DNA of 64,000 bases, taken from the NCBI RefSeq assembly GCF_043290135.1, contig NC_134704.1:14648001-14712000 (forward strand), in the 5' to 3' direction. The stretch is from Rhipicephalus microplus. Its lineage: Eukaryota > Arthropoda > Arachnida > Ixodida > Ixodidae. The notes under the pieces were generated by a model. The model was not told the origin of the DNA, did no database searches, and saw only the letters and a program-made list of their open reading frames with translations. Position numbers and translations under genes: made by a program. This document shows positions 34,395 through 47,662 of the stretch, piece by piece (position 1 is the stretch's first letter; each line of letters begins with the position of its first letter).

Positions 34395-34999
34395 CACATT
34401 TCGTTCCCCCCTAACTAAATATACGTAAATTTTGTTAGAAATTCTGCCCTTTTCTTTTCTCTCTTTCTCTCTATTTCTTTTTTCGTGATGACAATAAATG
34501 AAAATGTATAATTGTAATATTTTTCTTTTGTTAAGTAAACTTTTAGTAAGTGTGCTCGCTGGCAGCAACTTGAAAACATGTTTTTCGTGTCCCTCTATGC
34601 CTCGTACACGCGTCGTCTATTTTTTTTTCTTCTCCTCGGTATTTCGCTTTCAATAAGCTCGAGGCAAATAATACCTATATGCCTCTCGCACTGAACGCGC
34701 GCCTTAGTGTGGCTAAAACGAGGAAAGCCTGGGCTCAATTACAAAAGCACGACCCGGCATGGCGTGAGAAGTGGGACAGCGTACACCACCAACCTCGCGT
34801 GTGCACGTCAAGTTACTCAGAGTGGACTCCATCTGCGGTGTCCTTGTGGGGCAAAGCTTTATCGCACCCTCCCCACACCCCCTGCACCTCCACCCATTTC
34901 GGTCGAGTCCAAATGAAAACACGACACACAATGGATAAAAAAATGAAATTTAAGCGATAAAGTGTTTCTCACAATGGCCCGTATTAGGCATAGAGTTTC
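34395..34999. other. No gene recognised
   Basis: The frame at 34679-34960 (93 codons) has no stop for most of its length but no recognisable domain. Confidence 0.4.
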
Positions 35000-35425
35000 A
35001 TTTATATGCACTAGAGGAGACTCTTGCGCTAGTGTACTTGGGAGGTGCATTATACGGCGCTCTGTGGCCAACATGGGAAGGATGGGTAGTACACAAATTT
35101 ATCTAATCTTCGTTTTTCCGGCTCTGTTTAGCTTCGCGTGGCTTTAATTCGATTAGCCGCGAAAAGAAGTTCAGCAAAGGTCAAGCACTTCACCACTTCA
35201 ACCGTTTCGGCTCGGTAATTCAAATCGGCTCACAAAGTTCAGAACTGTCGTCTTGCGTATCCAAAACAAAACGAGAACTCAACAATAAACAAAACCACGA
35301 GTGCGCTCGAAGCACGCAAGCACGAAGACTGTAATCAAATTTGTGCACTATTTGCCATCCCCCTGGTGGCTGAGCGGCCGCAGCGCCAGTGCTTCCTCCA
35401 GTTAATTTTGGAAACATCTATTGTC
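35000..35425 (+). repeat. Dispersed repeat family A, copy 3
   Basis: Blocks 'gcgctagtgtacttgggagg', 'atgggaaggatgggtagtac', 'cttcgcgtggctttaattcg' and 'gccagtgcttcctccagtta' follow the same order as 7790 and 10720. Confidence 0.75.
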
Positions 35426-35934
35426 TTAGCTACCTGGTTCTCCTTGGGTACCGACGGAAAGTGAACAATTCTGGGAAGGCAACACTGGAGGCCTTCGACT
35501 GCCATTGTCATGAAATACCTGCGTGGCAATAAGTTTGAACGATGACGGGACAGATCCAACTAAGTAAAAGTATAGAGCTGATTTCGCGCACTCCCCTTCT
35601 CCTATTTGGGTTAATAGCTAGGGATTCCCTCTCCCTCGCACTCACGGCACACGCCTATGGACGGGACCACCACACCGGGCGAGTTGTTTTCAACTTCTCA
35701 AAGAGACGGGCTCTCCCCGAGTCTGTATAAACAGCACCACTCGCTTCCTCCAGTGGCGATGATCCGGAAATATCCGGTTTTCTTCCGTTAGAAAGGAACC
35801 ACCGAAGTTCTGGACGGTAGCGCGGGGGAAAGCACGAGTGTGAGGGTAGTACACAGAGGAGAGAGCATGGAATCTCGGAGGGACGCGCCTAACGAAGAGT
35901 TGCCCCCTCGCGGTCTCTCCAAATGCCAACCTTG

Positions 35935-36060
35935 ACCGCGGTGCGCATGCGCCACCGACTGGGTCTGGCGGGGACGCTGGCCTCGACTTGTGACGTCAGT
36001 CGGCATCGATCTGTATTTCCTTCCTCCGTGTGTAGCACCATCTGGGCACGTGACGTCGAC
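35935..36060 (+). promoter_or_regulatory. CpG-rich promoter-like cluster of sites
   Basis: Within 125 bp there is an NRF-1-like TGCGCATGCGC (35942-35952), a full cAMP-response element TGACGTCA (35991-35998), an overlapping initiator-like TCAGTC (35996-36001), an E-box CACGTG (36047-36052) and a CRE half-like TGACGTCG (36051-36058). The sequence is CpG-rich up to about 36480. No transcript or exon can be shown. A 120-codon plus frame at 35923-36285 has an acidic stretch but no recognised family, so any gene here is conjecture. Confidence 0.3.
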
Positions 36061-36663
36061 GCGGTGGCTGTGAAGTGGATATGGAGAGGAAGAGGGCAGG
36101 TTGATGTGGAACTGCTTCGCTTTCGTCCGGAAGAAGAAGAGGAAGATTCGACCGCGACGGAAAGAACCCCAGAAGGACCCATCGCGGATGTATACCGACT
36201 CCTTCGAGCGCTGGGCGAAAACTTTCGTTCGTGCACCCCGCTGTATTTTCTTTTCTCGTTTACGAACGCAGCTCCGACTGCCTGATACAAGGAGTGTACG
36301 GTTACGTCGGGTCGCGGCCCAGCCGACTGTTTTTTTTTTATTTGTACTTTTCAGTCTGCATTGCCGGCTCGCGCCATGCTTATCTGCATGACAGCGTTGG
36401 ATGTCGGGCGTGCGTTACTGAAGAGTTACCCTGCCGAGGAAAGAGTGACGCGAGCGACGTGCATGGACCGAAAGGGCCGACCTTGTTGCCCTTGTCGCTT
36501 CGTTTGGTGTTTCTTCGCGGTTGACTGTGCTATTATAAATGCTCCAATGCATACAATGCTCACATATCAAGGGAATTTTCATTGCACTGGCGTGCAACAC
36601 CGAGTCGGGACCCTCGTCATGCCGCTTGGGTGTATACCCTCCATTTCTGACAAAGGAAAATAA
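36061..36663. other. CpG-rich flank, no gene recognised
   Basis: Several overlapping frames of 96-120 codons arise from low stop density. Codon pattern and domains give no support for a protein. Confidence 0.4.
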
Positions 36664-36859
<196 letters not shown>

Positions 36860-38052
36860 GAGTTTGCCCGCCTCTGGTAACAGTTGTGCTAGTGAAACAA
36901 CACGACAAACATTCCTCATTGAGAGGAAATTTTTAATCTGCCAGAGTTGTACAGCCCTCACATATACAAGCCCAAAGCCATAATTTAGAGTATTGCGGAT
37001 TGTAAGCACGATTGTTCGAGGTCACCGTATTATGTGTCTACGAAACTGACCACAAAATAATAAAGTCGGCTCTGATGCAAGTGACCCTGATGCAAAATTA
37101 CGCCCAACAGCCAACAACTGAAGGCAGAGGAAAGAAAAGTACGTGCGTTATTCAACCCTAAACTGTGTCATTTCATTTCGTGAAGACCGTACGTCCCCGT
37201 TGCGAAGTGCTGTTGCCAAGTGCACATGCTGAACTGTCCACGCCATCTAAAAAAAAAAAAAAGTCTGCCTATTTTCAGTTTTGTGTTGCAGGGCTTATTT
37301 GTACATGTCTACGGTTGTGATTCTTTGTATGTTTTCAGAGCTGCTCACATTTAATCTATATCTTCCTTTCTCCTGTCCTCCTCACTTCCTCGTTTTTGTT
37401 TTTATTTGTTCTCTTTTTTCGAACATTTCGTCACTGAGCTTTTTTTCGCAACCAAAGCCCCTCCATCAAGGTATCGTTGCGCAACCAAGGTTGCGATACA
37501 TTTCGCTCAACAAATTTAACGAGAGGAGTTTACAGTGTCACCGCTTACAACGCAGAGCCTATTCCCGTCCTCGCAAGCCGCTGTTATTTGTACGAAATAA
37601 TTCCTCGCTGCCGTCTTTTCAGGCACGCTTTCTCGTGTTCAGAGTGCGTGGCGAGGCTTATCTCTCGGTCTCGACAGCAGCGTTTTGAGCAATACCGCCC
37701 AGCGCAGAATCAACCCTCGAGCGAGGGCGCCTATCTATTTCGCAATGGACGTCTCCGCTGCGAGTTGGTAGCGACACGCCGGGCGGATCCAGCGGACCGA
37801 CATACGGTACGAACGGGACTGCAATTAACGCAGTTCTCTTCCCAACCCTATTGGGCGTAATCTTTGATGTTCTGTTTACGGAAGCTACCCGAGTAAAGGG
37901 TTCCACTAGTTAAAAAGTAATCGGGACTCCACGGGATTCCCTAACGTTCACCAACATACGGCTTCAAACGACTCAGCTTTGGAAGCAGGTCATACCCAAG
38001 AACAGGGACAAGGAAAAAGAAGTCGTCATACCTGACTTGCAACGACGGTGAA
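36860..38052. other. No gene recognised
   Basis: A long plus frame at 37281-37688 (135 codons) is hydrophobic at its start, but it has no domain and overlaps another frame of equal length. Confidence 0.4.
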
Positions 38053-38295
38053 GCCCCGCCGTGGTGGTCTAGTGGCTAAGGTACTCGACTGCTGCTCACC
38101 CGCAGGTAGCGGGATCGAATCCCGGTGGCGGCGGCTGCATTTCCGATGGAAACTGAAATGTAGGCCCATGTGCTCAGATTTGAGTGCACGTTAAATAACC
38201 CCAGGTGGTCTAAACTTCCGGAGCCCTTCACTACGGCTTCTTTCATAATTATGTCGTGGTTTTGGGACGTTACACTCCACATATTAATCAATCAT
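38053..38295 (+). mobile_element. Ruka-type SINE, near full length
   Basis: A complete head with TGGTCTAGTGG and GATCGAATC boxes. The body has small deletions around 'gatggaaactgaaatgtagg' and a short attaatcaatca tail. No clear target-site duplication. Confidence 0.93.
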
Positions 38296-39938
<1,643 letters not shown>

Positions 39939-40140
39939 CTTGGACGAGGTGGTACATACAATGTTCAGGTAAACTCGACTGTGGCGCAAGATACATTTTT
40001 TTTTAATGTGAGAAAGAAAAAAAAATGTACAGAGCCATACGGTGCTTCAATTTTGTTTTCTTCCTCTCTTTTTCACGTAATGTATTTTGCGCCACAATCA
40101 AGTGTACCTAAGCAATGAATGCTTATTACCTCACCGAAAG
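39939..40140. repeat. Imperfect inverted repeat, ~60-bp arms
   Basis: The sequence 'actgtggcgcaagatacatt' near 39978 pairs with 'aatgtattttgcgccacaat' near 40079. The similarity continues outward through 'caggtaaactcg' and 'caagtgtacctaa'. The spacer is ~80 bp. It looks like two inverted fragments of one interspersed repeat that may extend to about 40470. Confidence 0.65.
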
Positions 40141-40696
40141 TGGTTGCAAAGGGAGTCTCTGGCTTTTTTAGTGTTTTAATTCCGCAAGAACAAGATCTGG
40201 GGTACAAGTAGCCTTCAACAAGTGAGTAAAAGTCAGCCACGAAAGCCCACTCTCGCGAGAGGAGCTCAGCTGGGAAGTAAGGCGGCGCTCGAAAGAGAAA
40301 AGGACGGAAAATAAAGACGAGGGCCGTGCTGGGAAAGTTATTTCGGTTGTCGTCATGCGGCAACACACTCGGCCGGCATGCCGGAAGTGGTGTACGTGGG
40401 CTCCTCTCGCGCGCTCCGTCGTCATCGTCGAGGGAAGCGCGGCATTCGCGCAACAAATGACCCACCCGGTTAAAGGGTTGTAAAACTATAGCCTATATAC
40501 ACTGTAGTGAAACGAAGCGCTCAGCATTAGTTATGCACTGTAGGCTGTTACCGGGTGCTATATGCAGCAGCGTTAAATAACGCGTCGAAATATTTCATTC
40601 GTTGTTCAATGGTAGTGGGGTCAGACAACTGAACCGATTTCAACTATTCATTTTAATTCGCGTCATAATTGCTACCCTTACTACACTGAAAAAACA
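40141..40696. other. No gene recognised
   Basis: A minus frame at 40073-40465 (130 codons) overlaps the inverted repeat and has no domain. The rest is AT-rich. Confidence 0.4.
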
Positions 40697-40710
40697 ATTC
40701 ATGTCCCCTA

Positions 40711-40948
40711 GCCCCGCCGCGGTGGTCTAGGGGCTAAGGTACTCGGATGCTGACCCGCAGGTCGCAGGTACGAATCCCGCCTGCGGTGGCTGTATTTCCG
40801 CTGGAGGCGGAAATGTTGTAGGCCCGTGTGCTCAGATTTGGGTGCAGGTTTAAGAACCCCAGGTGGTCTAAATTTCCGGAGCCCTTCACTACGGCGTCTC
40901 TCATAATCATATAGTGGTTTTGGGATGTTAAACCCCTCATATCAATCA
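40711..40948 (+). mobile_element. Full-length Ruka-type SINE
   Basis: Flanked by 14-bp duplications with one mismatch, attcatgtccccta (40697-40710) and attcttgtccccta (40949-40962). The A box is intact. The B box is mutated to GTACGAATC. Confidence 0.95.
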
Positions 40949-41123
40949 ATTCTTGTCCCCTATGCTTTTTTTTTGGTCCAACTGTCTATTTGGTTCCTCA
41001 AAAAATTTTTTTTTCGTTGAACCATAGAAGGTGGTTTATAAAAATCCGCTTCATCTTAAAAAAGGTGTGGTACCATATACTTCATTTCCAGGCCTTCAGA
41101 CTATTAACAAAAGAAAAAAGAAA

Positions 41124-41350
41124 CCCGGCCCTGGCTTTTTAGATGGCTATGGTACTTGAATGCCGTCCCGTAAGTCGTAGGATTGAATCCCGGTGGTGGT
41201 GGCAGCATTTCGGTAGAGGCAACGTGGATAGAAGCCGGCTTATAAGTTTAGGTGCACGTCAAAGATCCCCAGATAGTTGAAATTTCTGGAACAGTATACA
41301 CTACAGCTTCCGTCACAATGCTATCATAGTTTTGGGGCTTCAAACACCAA
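41124..41350 (+). mobile_element. Diverged Ruka-type SINE
   Basis: Head with 'aggattgaatcccggtggtg', body with 'gtttaggtgcacgtcaaaga' and end with 'tagttttggggcttcaaaca'. About a quarter of positions differ from the intact copies. Confidence 0.8.
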
Positions 41351-41930
41351 TAATTCTTATCAGTGGACGTAGTCGTTTCGCCTCGTCCGTCCACATCTGA
41401 TGGATTCTGACAATCTTACGTCGCATGCACGAAGGGACGTAATTTCAAGGGAGACGTCTCATTAGGACGACGGGGGTCCGGGTATGTGGGTTATCCAAAA
41501 ACATTCACTGAAATCGGCAACTACCTAATGTGATCATCCCCCAGTGTCGCCTCTGTTCACATATATGGAACGGTTTGAACTGACCATGTTGGCGTTACCG
41601 AAGGTGCCGTAGTGACCTTAATCCAATGGAGGACGGTTCGGTGCTGTAATAATCGTTGCTTGGTGCATATCTCTCGGTGCATTATGCTTAACACTGTCAC
41701 AAAACACACTAATGCAGAAAAAAAGAGCAAAACAAGATTGTCAACCCTGCGTCCTTTCCTTTACAAGTGTTCTTCTTTTTTGTTTAATGTTGAAATTCTA
41801 AGGCTTGTCGTATAAAAACCGTTGCATGATTATGATGCATGTCTTGGTGGGGTACTCCAACTTAATTTTTGACCATCTGTTCTCGCTTGACTTGCCGTTA
41901 ACATCAAAGATACCGACACTGTTCTCATAT
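41351..41930. other. No gene recognised
   Basis: Short frames only. No repeat identified. Confidence 0.45.
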
Positions 41931-42038
41931 TGACGCCATCGAAATGCGACCGCCGGGATCTAGCTGGAATATAATGCGCACCCTCTTGCATAGTTGCGCA
42001 ATGCCGTAACCGCTAAGCCGCCAACGTGTCCTGGCGGG
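41931..42038 (-). mobile_element. SINE head fragment, diverged
   Basis: Reads in reverse through 'catcgaaatgcgaccgccgg' and 'ccgtaaccgctaagccgcca', which is the tRNA-like head plus the start of the body of a Ruka-related subfamily. The 3' part is absent. Confidence 0.6.
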
Positions 42039-42410
42039 AGGGGGCGGGTACATCGACAAGTGAGTTCCCTTGAGAAGGGTGGGGGAGGGAGGTTTCAAGC
42101 GAAATTGTTCAAAGGGGGTGCGCCCCCCCCCCCAATGCACCCTCCAAGCACTATACGATTCTCTGTATATGGTCCTCTCTATCCTATATGATCCGTTGTG
42201 ACTCTGCTGTACGTTTAGGATGGTGCATCACTGGTTTCGCTTTTGTTGTTTGATTATTTATGAGGAATTGAAGCTCTCTAATTTTCTGCATTAACTGCTC
42301 GCATGCTTAAACGGGACCGGTGGACTGAAAGACCCGCTTTCGACCTTTTTCTTCCTTCCCCTGCTAGTCAAATTGGCGCAACGGCCGTCGAAGTAATCTA
42401 ATCCGCGTAT
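42039..42410. other. No gene recognised
   Basis: G-rich then C-rich patch (a C run at about 42121-42134), then AT-rich sequence up to repeat B. Confidence 0.45.
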
Positions 42411-42622
42411 TCTAGAACCTCCCTTCACTCGACGCTTCGCCTTCACTTGAGAAAGGCGATAGAAGCGTCATCTGTAGGCACGGCAAGTCACTGCAAATCA
42501 GCAAAAGTCTGCTGCGATTCTTGAGTAGCACAGCGTCATTTCTTGCCGAGCGGTGACGCAGTGCTCAACTCTGGCAAGTGCAGGGTGAAAGTCGAGTCGA
42601 GGAGCGTTTGTGAATACGGGGT
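42411..42622 (-). repeat. Dispersed repeat family B, uninterrupted copy
   Basis: The reverse complement matches both halves of the repeat split by the LINE at 22857-24883. It therefore serves as an empty-site reference. The join falls within 'atcgcctttctcaagtgaag' as read on the minus strand. Confidence 0.85.
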
Positions 42623-43304
42623 AAGTATACGACCACACCTGCCGACCACGATCAGTGAGATCGCACTGCGAGCGCGTCCGCGCCGAGTTCTTTTCCGTTA
42701 CGCAACTGCGGGCGAACGGGCGCTATCGCGGGCGCGAAATTGAAACGCGCCCAAGCGATCGCCCAATCGATGCTGCATCGGCGCTTCTCGGTCTACGAGG
42801 CTGCAGGGGATCCCTCGACAGCAATAAAGAAAGAGAGAGAAAAGCCGCGCTCTCGTAGGGGGCGCGCATATCGCTCTGGTTTTCGCAGTTGCACCACTGG
42901 CGCGAAATTCGCGCTTCATTGACGCTGCCTCTCAGGCTCGGCGCTCTCTTTCCATTCCGTTTAGCGCCGCTCGGCCTGCGTTGGCCGTGGAGAAACTTTT
43001 CCGTTGTTTGCCGCAAAGTATAAGCGGCGGGGTCGAATCGTGCGTATACGCTTTATAGTTTCATAATTGAAAAAAAAAAGTTAAGTTGTTTACGAGGACG
43101 GAGCCAAGCTGTCTGTTGCTCGAGCCGATATTCCTTTATCTGTTGAGCAACGCGGCATGCCGTCATGCTGTACAGCTGCGCTTGTTCGCGGGTGAAGCGA
43201 AATGAACGAACCCAGAAAAGAAAAAAAAAGATAATACGTCATCATCTATTTATATGCTGCAGCTACAGAGGAATTAAAAGCGAATGGAACGTAGACCTTC
43301 AGTG
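42623..43304. other. CpG-rich segment, no gene recognised
   Basis: About 42640-43030 is GC- and CpG-rich and keeps several frames open on both strands (up to 97 codons). It could be a CpG-island-like regulatory segment, but no core promoter motif or exon is convincing. Confidence 0.35.
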
Positions 43305-43431
43305 TTTGATATGTGGAGTTTGACGTCACAAAACCACCATATGATTATGAGAGACACCGTATGGGAGAGCTCCGGAAATTTCAACCATCTGTGGTTCTTT
43401 AACGTGCACCGAAATATGAGCACTCTGGCCT
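43305..43431 (-). mobile_element. Ruka-type SINE 3' half
   Basis: Starts with 'tttgatatgtggagtttgac' and runs to 'gaaatatgagcac'. The head is absent. It faces the plus-strand fragment that follows. Confidence 0.8.
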
Positions 43432-43464
43432 TACAGTATTGCAGTGTATTATTGTAAGTATTCT

Positions 43465-43577
43465 TGAGGCCCGTGCACTTAGATTTAGGTGTATGTATGT
43501 AAATGAATTCGAGGTAGTCGAAGTTACCCGCAGCCTTACCAAAGTGGGCCACATAATGGTGGATTGGACACGTAAAA
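43465..43577 (+). mobile_element. Ruka-related SINE body fragment, diverged
   Basis: Contains 'gaggcccgtgcacttagatt' and 'gaggtagtcgaagttacccg', then 'ggccacataatggtggattg'. This is the body and end of a SINE in the opposite orientation to the neighbour at 43305. Confidence 0.6.
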
Positions 43578-45221
43578 TTTCAACAATTGGTATTAATATT
43601 GAAAGTGTAATGTCTATATTATTGAATTTGTACCCAGATGTTCCTGTGCGATTAATATGCTTATTTAAACGAGAAAGCAAGTCATTGGCCTTGGGTGTGA
43701 AAGTAAATATTTTTTTTCTAACCACTGTCACACACACATTGCTTCCTTTTCTTTTATTCGTCATACCTACTTCATTCAATCATTTATTCATTTATTCATT
43801 TTTTATTTTAAATTATTCGTTACCACTATACATCTAAATACAACTGACACAAACAACTTAAATCCTCATAGTTGAAATATTCGCATGGTTGGCTGTTGTT
43901 CTCGACGCCAACACGGCGTTTAACGGTGCAATATTTTAAAACAGTTCAGGCAGTTTCTGTTTGCGTGGAAGAAACTAGAAACTAGGTTTTGCTGAAGAAA
44001 CTTTCCATTAGTGGATAATTGCCCTCGTTTCAGTCGTGGTAGCACTCTGCATTACGTGCTTGAGATGTGAAAAAAAAATGATCAAGCGTGGAAGGCAAGG
44101 TTTTGAGCGCGTAAGAGGTGCGAAATGAAATAATGAAATCACCAGGAAACGAGTCTACGAGGCTCAGACGTGTAGCTGGTTGCTCCACGTTATCAGCAGG
44201 AAGTGATGAGAAATTCCAAAAACAACTAAATAAGAAAAACGGAAGAAATAAAAAATATAAAACGGAAAGAGAGGCTGCAACTGGGTAGAAAAAAAAAGAT
44301 ACGCAATATTGAGTGCGACTCTGTGACGCACGGCGTGTTTGGGTTCGCGGCCGACTCAGACAGACATAGGTGCACCACGGAAAAGTACCAAAAGTTCAAG
44401 GCTCAATCCACTCCGTCTCTTCCGCATGCAGATTTAAAAACAACTCAAGCGTTGCCAAAGCACGACGCCATGTTGAAACGCACCACTCGTCTTTCTTCTT
44501 CTCTGTTTCTTCACATTTTTTTCTGTTTCCATTCGCTTATTTTTGTGCACATGTTTGCAACCTCTGCCATTTCATTTGCAATACGATCACGCACATCGCG
44601 TTTTTCTTTATGTGATCGTTTCCTCTCTCTATCTCATCTATTTCTTATTGTTCTGGTATCGGATTGCCTATAGCGGTGTGATTACTCCACCGCATTACGT
44701 CAAAACACTCACACTACACACGCGAGCAAATAAAAAAAAGACGGAAATAAAGTACATCGACAAAAATTACTTTGAGGAACATTGATTAATTTACCTTACA
44801 TGATTTAGTGACGTTGATGGAATACGCCAAATTGAACGGACGCGGGGCTCAACTCAGATGGTCTGCGCTCATATGCGTGCGTATGGTTGCCCTTCAGATA
44901 GGGGCGGAGAATCTTCGTAGTGCCCCCCCCCCCCCACTTTCTATTACGTCAATGTGTCAGACTAACCTTGTGCCCCCCCCCCCCTGCCTCTCTGAATCAC
45001 AACGCTCGTCCTCCTTATTACGCCAATGTATAGGGCTGACTTTGCAACTGCTTCCCCTCCAAGGTGACAAGGAAAAGAAGGAAAAGCAGCCACCCTGCCT
45101 TCCCCTGATAATCATGATAACCACGATAATCATAATAAGTTATGTTAAGAGGCACAACAGCTCGAAGAATTGCTCGCGAATAGTATTACTCGAGCAACTT
45201 TGATGCTCGATTCTGTTGCCC
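43578..45221. other. No gene recognised; two C runs
   Basis: AT-rich sequence up to ~44800, then C runs at about 44924-44936 and 44972-44984 in similar contexts ('attacgtcaatgt' and 'attacgccaatgt'). No protein family recognised. Confidence 0.45.
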
Positions 45222-45241
45222 TGGTTGTTGTTGTTGTTGTA

Positions 45242-45324
<83 letters not shown>
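45222..45324 (+). repeat. (TTG)n microsatellite
   Basis: About 34 TTG units with TAG and ATG variants near the 5' end. Poly-Val frames are artefacts. Confidence 0.97.
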
Positions 45325-45328
<4 letters not shown>

Positions 45329-46284
45329 CCTCTCTTATGGCTTATACCCACAGTGGGGAATCGGCGAAGATTTTATTATATAAAATTTACACTGATCCTG
45401 CTTCGTTAGATTCGACAGAGTTCGCTTTACGGCGCCGTCATGATTCCTGCAGCCCGCTCTTCGCTGGTGCCAAACCACTCGCCCCGCATTGAAAGTTCCG
45501 TTTCGTCAACTCGTAACTTATTTCGCTCACGCGCTCTCCCCCTTCGGCACAGTGTTCCATAATTTTCCGCCTCTTGGCACTGAACCTGGAACAGGGCTTA
45601 CCATGCGCAAAGATGAAAACGATAAAAACGACAAGTTTCGTTTGCTTGTTTTCGCAGAGGTGGCTGGCACCGCTGGCACATTGCCTAAGCCACCTTTTCT
45701 CTTCTTAGTCCGCTTCTTTCTTTCTTCCTTCCTTCCTTCCTTTTTTTACTTCTTTCCTTTTTTTCTTTTCCTTCTTTTTTTTTCTTTCTCTAGAGCGAGC
45801 TCTACATTCCCGGAGTAGATATTCATGGTGGAGGGCTCTGCCAACGAAGACGAAGTGAGACTCGAAAACCGAGCAAAAGTGGACTCCTCGCACAACCCGT
45901 ATACGCGCTGAAAGACGCTTGCAAAAACACAACCAATCGAAAGTGTTTTTGTCCCTGCCAAGGATAACTACACAAGCACCCAGCATCACCCGCATACTTC
46001 CGAAGTCTTCGGGACGAGGCAGTTAAACTTAACGCACGGGCAGTGGAAAGTTTTCTTTTACAGAGCGTGTCTGGTCCGAAACATTGTTTTCACCTCATGG
46101 CTCTATAGCGGTCATACTCATCTTGCTCTACGATGTGCGTGCAACTGAAGAGACGTTCGTGATCACTCAGACAATGCCGCTGCGCGAATATAGTGTAACT
46201 CTATCCTCTGCACTAGTCCCGTCAATACAATGTCATCTCAGTGTTTTTTATACAGTATGCAGATCGTACTGATGTGCGATGTTA
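45325..46284. other. No gene recognised; pyrimidine tract
   Basis: A T/C tract with TTCC units lies at about 45713-45792. No coding region is recognised. Confidence 0.45.
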
Positions 46285-46390
46285 GTGCACGTCAAAAAAC
46301 ACCAGGTGGTCGAAATTTTCGGAGCCCTCCGCCACGGCGTCCTTCATAATCACACCGTCATTTTGGGATGTTAAACCCCACATATTAATG
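46285..46390 (+). mobile_element. Ruka-type SINE 3' fragment
   Basis: Contains 'caccaggtggtcgaaatttt' and 'ttttgggatgttaaacccca', then attaatg. The head is missing. Confidence 0.85.
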
Positions 46391-46830
46391 TTATTATATC
46401 GTACAGATTATCCGGTAGTATTGATAGTTGTTGGGTATTACATCTACAAACTACCATATTGTCGCAACGTGGAAAGAACAGGACACAAGGCTTCCTTTCG
46501 ACGTTAACAGCAAGGCTCTATTGGCACACGAAAACAAAGCGCAAGAGCAGACGCGCAACGTCGTCTTCCTCGAAAAACGCCAGAGACTGCCGCTCGTGAT
46601 GCTGGCTTCTTCATCCTTTTGTGCTTACGGCTAATAACAGTGACATTAGCCTCCGTCTTGCTTCGTCATCATGGCGGAAGGTTTTGTAGTCACTGGCAGC
46701 CCGCGGGTTCATTTGGACAAATAAGGTTTCATCCGAACCACGTGCACAACTTCTAGTGCATGTCTTTGACGTCTTGAACAATGTGGGCTGTCGGGAATCA
46801 CCTCATAGTTAACATCACTACTAACTAACA
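46391..46830. other. No gene recognised
   Basis: Short frames only. Nothing identified. Confidence 0.45.
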
Positions 46831-47030
46831 ATATGATTACGACCTACACCGTTGTGGAGGGCTTCGAAAACTTCGACTTCATGGTGTTCTTTAACGTCCA
46901 TCTAAATCCACAGGTACGCGGTCTTCTAGCACTTCGCCTCCGTCTGAACGTGGCTACCACTGCAGAGATTCGAACCCGCTACCTCCAGGTCAAAAGTCGA
47001 GCACCGCAACCAGCATACCACCACGGCGGC
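46831..47030 (-). mobile_element. Diverged Ruka-type SINE
   Basis: Reads in reverse from 'atatgattacgacctacacc' to 'cataccaccacggcggc', so the head is at the right. The head of the next element starts 10 bp away on the other strand. Confidence 0.8.
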
Positions 47031-47039
47031 TGATTAGCC

Positions 47040-47140
47040 ACCCGCCGCAATGGCTCCGTAACCATGACAGTGTGCCGCAGATACTGACATCGCGGGTTCG
47101 ATCCCTGTCACTGTCGTCTCATTCCGATGAAAGAATATTC
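47040..47140 (+). mobile_element. SINE 5' fragment of a Ruka-related subfamily
   Basis: 'cccgccgcaatggctccgta' followed by a B-box-like 'cgggttcgatccctg' and the start of the body, 'tcattccgatga'. The rest is missing. Confidence 0.65.
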
Positions 47141-47662
47141 CTATCGTTCATTGTTTGACATACCGCTAAACAGAGGGGGAAAAAAGAAGCAAGTGGCCCA
47201 AATTATACCGAGTTCTCCCCAATGGAGCCACCCTCCTCCACCATAGCCGTAGTCATGTGGGTAGATTCGGGTCGTTGAACCTCGATACTGTGAAACTAAT
47301 TCAGAGCTCAACTTTACCTGCGGAAATCAGTGGCGCTGCCACAGAAATGCATTCACAATCTGGAGCTCAATACACGAAGTCGTCCCTTCATATGTTTGCC
47401 ATCGCCTGCCCAACAGTAGGTTCAGCACCACAAGTGGCTAGCATCTGCTGCTATGAGAACTTCATGCGTGAGAACATTTTGAGTATGTCTTAGTGCTTGA
47501 ACGTAGGCATTCTGATTTACTTCAACTGGTTACGCGCAGCGCAGTTAGTAGCAACATCTTCTTAACGTTTCTAAACAAATGTTGTCGAGAATGTTGATAT
47601 CCCCATAAGAGCACTATTGAAAATTTTCGCTGTCACACAGTCTCCTACTTGATCGATGCGGT
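47141..47662. other. No gene recognised
   Basis: A 78-codon frame at 47257-47493 has no recognised domain. Confidence 0.45.

Noticed and set aside
39939..40465. 130-codon minus frame with a Cys-rich patch
   Set aside because: It lies over an inverted repeat and a likely interspersed repeat. The translation shows no family.
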